Source of the DNA: Isoetes taiwanensis
Lineage: Eukaryota; Streptophyta; Lycopodiopsida; Isoetales; Isoetaceae
NCBI GenBank assembly: GCA_021234155.1
Contig: JAJEKV010000100.1
Span: forward strand, 842,116-906,115
Length of the DNA: 64,000 bases
Direction: 5' to 3'
Positions within the stretch are counted from its first letter, which is position 1. Each line of letters begins with the position of its first letter. A program made the translations under genes and the position numbers. Shown here in pieces: positions 44,213-53,544 of the stretch. A model generated the notes under the pieces. It did not search any database, had not been told where the DNA came from, and worked only from the letters and a program-made list of their open reading frames with translations.

Positions 44213-46021
44213 TATCTTCGGATTGATTCTTTTCATTAGTCTCCTATTCTGGAGTAAGTACATTGTGCTCCAGGCTCGTGCTCCTGTGGCATCTCTGTGT
44301 GCTTACACAGTTAGATGAGACATGGGGGCAATGTTAATTGCTAAGATCATGTCCTAAAAAGAAGAAATATTACATCCTAACTTTTGTATATAATCGTATG
44401 CTACTGCAGACAACTAGTATCTAAGATATGTTGATGATGGTATGATACTGCAGACAACTAGTTCTAAGATATATTGATCGAAGAATTTGGATCTACTTCA
44501 GCTAAGAAATAAAGTAGCAAGGGAAACAACAAATGAATAATGCATACAAGATCCCACGGTCAACCAAAGGTTTCTTGGAATCAATCTCCTTACTTCGTTA
44601 TACAAATGGAAAGAGTATAATGTATCAAGCTCACAATTTCAAAGCAGAGACACACAACGTTCGAAATGCCATGGCTATAGCATATATTGGAAGACCACAG
44701 GCTCTATTTGGAATCAGGATTAAATTAGAGTTAGATCAGGCTGAATAGCAAAAGAATGAACTGAAACTAAGATAGTTTCGTCAGTTCTCATGGCGGCTTC
44801 ATAGCACATTCTAATTCCAAGCGTTGGTACTTGTCCACCAAACACAGTAATTGCCAACAAGCCTGGTTTTGAAAGAGAGATTCTGATAACATTGTATGAA
44901 AGGTCAAATAGAAGCCCAAAAGAAGAATGTGAAGTGCTAACGTGCAGCATAGAAAGGATAAACAAAACATAAATCTGAATACTCAGATAGAGGTAATGGT
45001 TCAGTGAGATTGCGATTCTAAAGTATCAGACGTTTCCAAATAGCCTTGTAAATATTGCTAATTGGTAGTTAAAAAATAGGCAAAGAAAAGGAAGCAATTG
45101 GTCCTCGTAACGAATTTATCTTGTGTTTTTACATAATCCCAGGTAGAATTCGTGTTCTGCCTTGCTCCAAGAATGCTCAAACTTATTATACATGCCAAAT
45201 CGGCATCTGCTACTCGATCCGCGATAATACCTAAGAATTCTACATTGAAAAAAGCCATGGATGCAGATAAGACTCTCGTACTTTGGGGTAAAAGAATGCT
45301 AGGGTTTCCTACATTTGACCAAATGTAGAGTAAGAGATGTATAACATTTCAAATACATAACCATTTTTTCTGTATGTACATAATAGCACTATTAAGGAAT
45401 CTTTTTTTTCGGAACTACTTGACACATCAATTAAAATGTAATCATGAACTAGATTTCATTCCCACCGCTCTAACCACTCCAAGAAATGCCTGTACGTTAG
45501 GATGATTTCCCATTTTCTAGCTAAAACTTCGCCCCGCTGCAGGATTTCCCTCCTTCTTATTGGAATTCTCCCAACTAACCTTAAACCATGCAAGTACCAT
45601 GATGAACAACGAAGGAACGGAAATGGCGCAAGAAGATTGCAATATCGGGAGTGTGACAGAGAAAATGAAGTGTAAGATTGATGAAATTATTAGATTTAAA
45701 GATTGCAATATCGGGAGTGTGACAGAGAAAATGAAGCGTAAGATTGATGAAATTATTAGATTTATATATGATTAGGTTCAAGATTTACGTTCTGTACAAA
45801 AAAGGGCTTTAGCGGTTAAACCTGCACTTCTTTTTTGAACCTGCCATTGGAAACCCAGCACAAGCCACTGTGAAGGCGCCATGTTACAAAATATCCGGGA
45901 AGGTTTGATGGAAGTGAAACAAGCAACTAGCAGAAAAAAATTAGCAGCTAAGCATTCCTGTTATCAGTGATTGTTTTTTTTTTGAAGAACGTGTTGTACT
46001 TCATATTATACACTCAAAATA
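44213..46021. other. LINE 3' region and intergenic
   Basis: About 50-bp tandem units with CTGCAGACAACTAGT start near 44400 and 44447. The small antisense frame at 45058-45258 begins MAFFNVEFLGIIADRVADAD; it is unidentified and weak. The rest shows nothing. Confidence 0.4.
45560..45775 (+). repeat. 66-bp in-frame tandem duplication in a small open frame
   Basis: Units start at 45635 and 45701. In the open frame they give a 22-residue repeat (DCNIGSVTEKMKCKIDEIIR, then one changed residue). A protein of 71 residues would result. No homology is recognised and coding status is uncertain. Confidence 0.4.
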
Positions 46022-46498
46022 TTACAAAGTACTTCCAGAAGTAAGAAATGTTCCTGAAGCATCAATCACTTTTAGATGATCACTCCATATTGGAATTTTA
46101 ATACGATCAGGCCAATTGGAGATCTGAAAGCAATTATACAACTTCTTACGAATTTCTTGAAGCACCACCTGAGAAGAAATATGCTTATCATAAAAGACCT
46201 TTCTTCGCCTTCGCTTCCATACACTCCATATTAGCCAAGACTTTGCCATGTGAAATGCAATCCTTTTAGAAGCAGTCCACTGATTTGGATAAATACCCAA
46301 AAGAAAATGTTGACTATCCAAAGATACTCCAAAAAGAGAATGCAGCCAGAACCTAAGACTACTCAGCTCTGCACACAAATATAAACAGTGTTCCAATGTT
46401 TCAATGCACCGCTCACACATTGGGCAAAGTGGGCTTACTCCCGGCTTAAAGCGATTCTCCCTGTTATCAGTGATTGTTGGTGAGAATGGAAAACTCAA
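46022..46498 (-). pseudogene. LINE zf-RVT domain fragment
   Basis: Minus-strand text PLCPMCERCIETLEHCLYLC is the zinc-knuckle zf-RVT signature. GIYPNQWTASKRIAFHMAKS, SWLIWSVWKRRRRKVFYDK and a short tail follow. It corresponds to the C-terminal end of an L1-like ORF2 and is 477 bp long. It is a different copy from the one at 42-44 kb (many substitutions). The reverse transcriptase is absent. Confidence 0.75.
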
Positions 46499-46734
46499 GC
46501 AAGAAGGAGCAGCCTCTAGAATTCTTCAAGTGCAAGCAAGAAACCTTACAAAAGGTGCAACTAGAAGAAAGTGCATGTCATTATCAGGTGCTAACATGTG
46601 GACACTGGCAGGAAGAAATCCAGGTCAAACATGCTTCCGAAATCAACCAAACACTTGGTAAATGATTTTTGGTTAACCCACACTAAAACTTCTCCAAGGT
46701 ACAGGGATGTCAGAAAGAAAAGGACACTTCCAAT

Positions 46735-47820
46735 CCTATTTAAGATTCAATCGAGATTCCCTTAGATTCTCAAGAATTTTAGGAAGATTCCCCTAGATTC
46801 CCTTACATTCTCAAAGATTCTCTCTTGAACCATGTAGATTCTCTTAGATTTCCCAAGATTCTATAAAGACTTCAATAGAATCCCTAAGATTCTCTTGAGA
46901 TCCCTGTAGATTCTCTAAGATCCTATGAAGATTCCCCTACATTTTCCAAGATTGCATCAAGATTGCCGTAGATACCCTTATATTTCCCATTAGATTTCTT
47001 AAGATTCTACAAAGATTCCCCTAGATTCTTAAGATTATATGGAGATTCCCCTATATTTTATTAAGATTCCCTTAGATTCTCCAAGATTCTATCTAAATTC
47101 CCATAGATTCCTAAAGATTTTATAACAATTTCCATAGGTTCTCTTAAGACTCCTTAAGATTCCCCTAGGTTCCCAAAGATTATCCCATGACTCCTCTAGG
47201 TTCCCCAAGATTCTATGAAGATTCTCCAGGATTCCCCAAGATTCTATGAAGATTCCCTTAGATTCTCTAAGATTCCATCAAGATTCTCCTGGATTCTCAA
47301 AAATTTCAAGAAGATTCTCCTAGATTCCCAAAGATTCTCTTAAGATTTGCTTAGATTCTTCTAGATTCCTAAAGATTCTATAAAATTCTTAAAGTTCTAT
47401 GAAGATTCCCTAGATTCTTAAGATTCTACAAAGATTCCCTAGATATAATTCTCCAAGCTTCCATCAAGATTAAATTCTCAAAGGTTTTAGGAATATTCCC
47501 CTAGATTTCCAAAGAATCGTTTGAGATTCCTCTAGATTCTCTTGAGATTCCTCTAGTTCCCATAGATTCTATGAAGATTCCCCTAGACCCCAAGATTCCT
47601 TCAAGTTTCCTCTAGGACCTTAAAGATTTTATCAAGATTCCCTTACATTCATTTACATTCTCAAAGATGTTGTCTCGAGATTCCCATAGATTCTCTAAGA
47701 TTTTCATGATATTCCTCTGGATTCTCTAAGATCCTATGAAGATTCTCCTAGATTCCCTCAACTTACCATAGATGCCTTAAAACTCAAAGATTCCCAGAAG
47801 ATTCTTAGTATTCGATCATG
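46735..47820. repeat. Degenerate AGATTC array, period near 10-11 bp
   Basis: About 1.1 kb made almost wholly of AGATTC words separated by CCCTT, CTCTA, CCCCT, TATGA and similar, for example AAGATTCCCCTAGATTCTC. Steps are mostly 10-11 bp or doubles of that. Strand bias is strong (AGATT on plus). No open frame or known element is seen. A related, looser array lies at 62.7-63.05 kb. Confidence 0.8.
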
Positions 47821-47842
47821 TTGGCTCTATCTGCAAGAAAAT

Positions 47843-48290
47843 AGTGCCAAAGCACTACTATTGGAAAGCTCTCGATGAGAGCAATTCAACAGCATGGGCC
47901 CCACCTTCAACCGACCTCTCTACTGCAAGCTACCTGCCTTTGAAGGCGATTAAGGCCCTTTTTCCATGGCATAGATGTCTTAAATTTACCTCAATAGGAT
48001 TGGGCCAAATCAGCAAATGTGACACCATGACTTTTCCACTAAAACTTTTAGGACATGTCTTAAATCAATTCCGTACAATTTCAAAGTCTTATTTTCTTTC
48101 GGGGGAAATCCCCCGCCACAAAATAAGACAGCAGATCCTAACCAATCAGCTGCCTCCTTTGCCGCAATCCAAGGCTGTCCAAAAAAAAAAAGGGAAGGGT
48201 AGAGCTGGCTTAATCGGAACTGCGATCAATTGGAATTGGAACAACAATAGATTGGAACTGGAAGTGCAATCAACTGCACCAACAAATACA
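47843..48290. other. Unassigned, open frame not supported
   Basis: An open frame from 47844 runs into the GGTCGGATTC repeats and has no domain. Confidence 0.35.
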
Positions 48291-48294
48291 AATA

Positions 48295-48790
48295 TGAGAA
48301 GTAGGTCGGATCCGACAGTTCTTCAAGCTTCAGGTCGATTTCGGCAGTACTTCAGATCGGATTCGGCTGTTCATCAAGCTTCAGATCGATTTTGGCAGTT
48401 CTTCAGGTCGGATTCGGCACTTCTTGAGGTCGGATTCAGGTATGGAATTTCTCAGTTCTGGATTTAACAGTCGATTTCTCATGTCGGGATTCGATTCCTC
48501 AGGTCGATTTCATCAAGCAACAGTTCGATTTCTCAGGCGCTCAGGTCAGATTCCGGCAGTTTATCAAGCTTCAAGTCGGTTTCTCAGGTCTGTAGTTTTT
48601 TCACATCTCGATTTTTGTGCAGTCGATTTCTCACAGATCGGGATTTAACAATTGATTCACAGTCTATTCAACAAGTCGGGATTTATAGTCGGATCTCACA
48701 GGTCGGGATTCTTACAGTCTTGTTCTCACAGATTCTCACAGGTCGGGATTCACAGTCTATTCTCACAGATTCTTACAGTCTTGTTCTGAT
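48295..48790. repeat. Degenerate CAGGTCGGATTC repeats
   Basis: Two successive blocks: 20-25-bp units with AGGTCGGATTCGGCAGTTCT up to about 48430, then units with CACAGGTCGGGATTCACAGT to 48790. They lie upstream of the Harbinger ORFs and may be its subterminal region. Confidence 0.6.
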
Positions 48791-49069
48791 TTCTTGTTCC
48801 AGTGAGAAAGTTCTTCTTCTGATTTCTTGTTACAGCGATTTCTTGTTTCGATTTCTCGGCTGACATATCTCTATCATATCTCTCGGATGATTTATCGGAT
48901 GACATGTTTTTGTTTCATATCTCTATTTTTCCTATGGTTCGAAAGTGAGAAATTAGATTTCTTTTTTTCGACTTCTACATATCTCTGTTTTTCCTATGGT
49001 TTTTGTATATGCTTATGGTTTCTACATGGTATCTACATGCTTGTGGTTTCTATATGTTATCTACATGCT

Positions 49070-49335
49070 TATGTAGATACATTTTTGTACATTTTCTACA
49101 TGCTTATGGTTTTTCTATATTATGTAGATACATTTTTGTACATTTTTTACATGCTTATGGTTTTTCTATATGGTATCTAATGGTAATCATTTGAAATCCT
49201 TGTAACTCCCTTCATGTAAAATCCTTATGCATAGGTCATGTGAAAAAAATCCTTGTAACTCTCTTCATGTAAAATCCTTATGCATAGGTCATTTGAAATC
49301 CTTGTAACTCCCTTCATGGTCATCCTTATGCATTA
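49070..49335. repeat. Two adjacent short tandem arrays
   Basis: A 51-bp unit (TATGTAGATACATTTTTGTA) is duplicated at 49070 and 49121. Then about three units of roughly 50 bp start at 49189, 49237 and 49290 (TTGTAACTC.CTTCATG). Confidence 0.75.
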
Positions 49336-49503
49336 TTGAAAAATCTTAGTGCATAGGCCATGTGAATTCATTGTCATGTAAAACATTGTGCAATTCCTTA
49401 TGCTTATGTTGTTTTATTTTGTGCAATCTACTTTGTTAAAGCTTCAATTGTATTCATGATCTTTTACTTTTCTTTATGGCGTTTTAGATTCCCAGAGATC
49501 CCC

Positions 49504-50497
49504 ATGGCTGGATTTGATGGTTTTGATGGTTTTTCCTACATGCCTCAAGGATACTCGTCCTTTCCTTATACCCAGGGCCTTGGGGAACCTGAATCTCAAG
49601 AAATACCTTCCTCTCAACCTATTCCGCCACTTCCAAATTATCCAGTCCATTTTTATGCATTTCCACGTGGTCCACTTGCAAGGAGATCTGCTATCCCTCC
49701 AATATATCCTTATCCTAGTCCTCCTATTATAACAGAGCCAAGTCAAAACATTGCTGAAATCGTTCCAGAGCCCAGTCTGAAAAAGAAACCTCGTGGAAGA
49801 AAAGCAAAGGAGCCTGCCAAAGCATCTGCTGGAGACGTGCAAAAAGGCAGAGGCACAAATTGGAAAGACAATTGGATGGTTGCTCTAATCCACTTACGTG
49901 GAGAAATGCACGAGGAATTTATTACTAAAGCTGGAAAGCGAGGTTTTGATATTTGGCAAAAATTGTATTTGCAGTTAGTGTCACGTTGCCTAGACTTGGA
50001 TAAAGATACTGAAGCATGCAGAAAGAAGTGGCAAGCAGTTTATGGAGACTATAGACATGATAAAGCACAAAATAATCTCTCTGGTGCAGAACAATTTGAG
50101 AAGTGTAGATGGTTTGATCTAATAGATCAATACATGAGTGAATGAACGTGCTCATGTTGTTTGTTATGCTCATGACAGCGCTATAGATGCTAATACACCC
50201 ATGGCAGAAAATACGAAGGAGGAGGACATTGTTGAGACAGAAGAAGTGGAGAGTACTAAGACATCCAATGACAAAGAGGATGGGGGAAAGAGGTTGACAC
50301 CTGATGAGAAAAGAACTGTAAATCCAAAGAAAAAGAAAAAGTCAAAAGGTGCAGCATCTGAGGTTGTTTTGGCTATCAAAAGAATGACTGAAATAAGCGA
50401 GAAGGCTCAAGATGATAACCTTGCTCTTGAGAAGGAAAAATTGAATATGTTGAAAGGGATATCTCAAAGTCTACAAGGCCTTTTTGAAAAACTGTAG
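49504..50497 (+). pseudogene. PIF/Harbinger Myb/SANT-like ORF1, frameshifted
   Basis: DNA-binding accessory protein of PIF/Harbinger elements. From ATG 49504: a Pro- and Gly-rich head (MAGFDGFDGF), a basic stretch KKKPRGRKAKEP, then a trihelix/Myb-like domain GTNWKDNWMVALIHLRGEMH ... CRKKWQAVYGDYRHDK ... CRWFDLIDQYMSE. A direct TGAATGAA at about 50138-50145 looks like a 4-bp duplication that ends the frame with TGA. The other frame continues with ERAHVVCYAHDSAIDANTPM to a Lys-rich, coiled-coil tail (LEKEKLNMLKGISQSLQGLF) and TAG at 50497. Residues 140-220 hold the DNA-binding part. No introns were seen. Confidence 0.75.
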
Positions 50498-50754
50498 TAG
50501 CGGCCACTTTAAACTAGTCTTCCGCTTGTCAAATCAATCAAAGTAGTCGAGTAATGTTTTTTGCTTGTTTTATTTCTAATGAAGTAATTGTTTTCCATTG
50601 GGTAAACTAGTCTTCCACTTGTTCTATTTCTAATGAATTGCATAATTGTCAAACTAGTCTTCCACTTGTGAATTTTTATTGTTTTGTTTTAAATCCAAAC
50701 TCTTACCATTCTCTATCATGTATTGCATGCTTAGGTCATATCTATTGGCATGGA

Positions 50755-52066
50755 TCCAACTATGCGGCAGAGTCTTCTTCAAGTTTGCCAAGCAAGCATG
50801 TTTTCATCATGCTTCAGTTGTTGAGGCCTAGTGATGCACGACCGTCAGCTAGGTACATGAAAGCATGCATGCAAGTGATTGAATTAGTGAGCTATATGCC
50901 CTTCATGAAGAGGGAAAGGCCTATTTGTTGGGCGCATAAGCGGGTCCAAGGCTTCTATGAGAACATACTATCAGTGAGCCACACTAATAGAATGTTTCGT
51001 CAAAGAATGAGGGTGTCTAGAGCAACCTTTCAATGGATTTGTGATATTTTGCACCCAGTCTTATTGAAAAAAGATACCAACATGCGAATGGCAATAGAAG
51101 TGCCAAAAAAGGTTGCCATTGCATTGACACGATTGGCTACTGGGTCAACACTAGACTATGTAGCAGAACTTTATGGAGCTCGCACCACAACTGTTCATAG
51201 ATGTGTTGTGGTTTAGTCGAGCTATCAAGATAAAAATGAGAGATTTGCATTGTGGATTGCATTGGCCAAGCGAAAATCAATGCAAAGAGTTATTGCATAT
51301 GAGGCAAAACAGGGTATCCCTAATGTAATTGGGGCAGTAGATGGTAGTCATATTCCTATCACGGCTCCAACCGATCATGCTGCAGACTATTACAATACGA
51401 AAGGATTCCATTCGATACTTCTACAAGCCATTGTGGATTTTAGATGCTTGATATGGGACTATGATATTGGGTGGGCGGGAAGCATGCATGATTGGGCTCT
51501 AATGCAAAGAACAGCTGCTTACACTAAATTTGAATCTGGAAAAATGAAAGAATTATTGTTTGCTTGGTGATGCTGTGTATACTCCAAGGCTTTGGTTGTT
51601 GACCCCATTTATTAACAAAGGTACTGGATTCAAGGATCATGAAAAACATTGGAATTTCATCTAGTCGAGCACTAGAATGTCTGTGGAACGAGCTTTTGGC
51701 ATACTAAAAGCACGATTCCGTATATTGTTGAAGAAGACAGAGGCACATCTAAAGCATGTGCCAATGGTTGTAGTTGCTTGCATAGTGATGCATAATTTAT
51801 GCATCATACATAATAAAGCATTTGATGAGAGTTGGGTCACTGAAGCGGCCGCGGAGTTAGAAGGAAATGAGGCAAGTGCAAGGGAGGCATTACATGAACT
51901 AGGTGCAGTAAGTGCACACCAAAATGAGAAGGCTGAGGTTGATGAGAATGCTGAGGTTGAGGAAAATGTCGAAGAAGAGCTAGTTCTAGAAGACATTGCA
52001 AGAAGGGATGTGTTGGCAAGGGCTCTATACAGTGCTCGTTGTTCTATGGACGTAGACGACATCTAA
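50755..52066 (+). pseudogene. PIF/Harbinger DDE transposase, two stops and a frameshift
   Basis: HARBI1-like nuclease. Helix-turn-helix region MRVSRATFQWICDILHPVLL and IALTRLATGSTLDYVAELYG, then the DDE core: GAVDGSHIPITAPTDHAADY (first Asp codon 51340-51342), GWAGSMHDWALMQRT (second Asp 51490-51492), and MSVERAFGILKARFRILLKK (Glu 51686-51688), followed by VACIVMHNLCIIHNKA. All three catalytic residues survive. Breaks: TAG at 51214-51216, a frameshift near 51555 and TAG at 51662-51664. Both stops are followed by TCGAGC and could each come from CAG. The C-terminus is acidic and ends at 52066. ORF1 lies 260 bp upstream on the same strand. Confidence 0.85.
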
Positions 52067-52122
52067 AAATGTTCTTTATGAGGATTTCATGTTTTTATGG
52101 CTTATAAAATTGTCTTTATAAT

Positions 52123-52225
52123 AATATGACATGTCATATTTTGCGTAGTGGAAAATTGTAAATATAAGACATGTCTTATATTAAAGTAGTGGGAAACTAA
52201 TTTTTGTATGACATGTCTTATAAAT
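52123..52225. repeat. Cluster of palindromes with GACATGTC core
   Basis: A perfect 18-bp palindrome at 52123-52140 (AATATGACA arm), a perfect 22-bp palindrome at 52161-52182 (AATATAAGACA arm) and an imperfect one near 52207-52222. They lie in about 50-bp units with GTAGTGGRAAA, just after the Harbinger transposase. Confidence 0.85.
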
Positions 52226-52399
52226 GACGTGGAACTCAAAAGGATGTCTTATCCTTTTCAAAAAAAACAAATTTAATATTAAAAACTTAATGGCTAGGAT
52301 TTATGCTCACCTTTTGATCTAACGGTTAAGATCTGCTACACCAAATATTGTTGCCACCTCATCATGTGGCATTGAATGCATTCAATACACGTGGCAACA

Positions 52400-52790
52400 T
52401 CTGGGCTATTTATTTCGCACATTCGACGGCCCAACCTTCGCGAAGTCCACAAAGCAGCAATACAAGTCATGCCGATGGTTTCGGTTGTCTTCAATCAGTG
52501 CCCGCAGTGTAAAGATATGGTCAATCGTTGAGTGGCGGGGTCTAAAGCCTGCTTGTGTGAGGGCTCGCACATCTGCTGCCTCTGCCCAACGGGTCAACTG
52601 CTGCTCGAGAATGCCAGCCAACAGTTTGGCAAATACTGAACTAACCATGATCGTCCGGTAATTGGCCGGACAGTGTGGGTCGCCCGCCTTGTGAATGGGG
52701 ACAACCCTGCTTGTGGTCCATTGTCGGGGGAAACCTTCCTGCAATGCTCTGTTGAATAGGGTAGTGAGGATCGGCACTAGCGGCTGCCCT
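52400..52790 (-). pseudogene. LINE reverse transcriptase N-terminal fragment
   Basis: Minus strand: LFNRALQEGFPRQWTTSRVV, PIHKAGDPHCPANYRTIMVS, SVFAKLLAGILEQQLTRWAE, QAGFRPRHSTIDHIFTLRAL and CCFVDFAK (motif A with its Asp). It is cut off after motif A and at the 5' side. It may belong to the same family as the fragments at 7.6-8.3 and 39.6-41.3 kb, but they do not overlap, so this cannot be tested here. Confidence 0.75.
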
Positions 52791-53440
52791 GCTCATTTGA
52801 GTAACTTCACCAATAGTTGTATGAGAGAAAACCTTCTCACAAACTACCAAAATCCTATTATTCAAGAGTAATGATACACCATCCAAGAATGGTCCATGGA
52901 ATTGTTATAGGAAGAGCATAAACTTGTGGACCAAAAATATTGTTCATGACTTAAATATACTCTAGTTAACAACGACAAACATCAAGGCACGATTATTGTA
53001 AAATATTGTCAAACACAATTTACATTAACAAGAACTGAGAGAGATTTATTTGACATTGCTCTGCTCTGAACAACATTCCTGTTAGAATCATTACTTCACA
53101 AACATATACATCATATAATGTTAATGGTCTTGCATATACCAACTTCTCATTTTAATTCAAACTTCAATACTCGAATAATCAAATAAGTTCAATACCCTTC
53201 CGGGTAGTATGATGTATTGTTATTGCTTGTTCTGACGTTGTTTATGCTTCTGCTGTGATAGGAGCCCATAGGGAAAGGGCGCGCAAGACACCTTCGTGTC
53301 CCCTTCCCACACTAGGGATACCCTGAAGTGCGGGATAGACGGAGGGCCCGTGCGATCGAAGGACCGGATGGGGGATTTCCTACGGGGTGTACGGCGGGGC
53401 GCCGTATATTTTGTAGGGAGCGTCACAGAGGGCTCCAATA
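52791..53440. other. Intergenic, no supported gene
   Basis: No domain was seen. GC-richer from about 53260. Confidence 0.5.
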
Positions 53441-53443
53441 GCA

Positions 53444-53540
53444 CCACAAATGGCTCCATGGCGCCATTTGTGGGGTATACCTACCCCCCTGGCAGCCCCC
53501 AAATGGCGCCATTTGGATGGTATACCTGGCCCCCCAAATG
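53444..53540. repeat. Inverted repeats built on AAATGGCGCCATTT
   Basis: CCACAAATGG (53444-53453) pairs with CCATTTGTGG (53464-53473). An 18-bp perfect palindrome CCAAATGGCGCCATTTGG lies at 53499-53516, and a further half-copy follows near 53530. Confidence 0.8.
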
Positions 53541-53544
53541 GCAC

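Noticed and set aside
47844-48467. 207-residue open frame before the Harbinger ORFs
   Set aside because: It is built partly from GGTCGGATTC repeats and has no domain.
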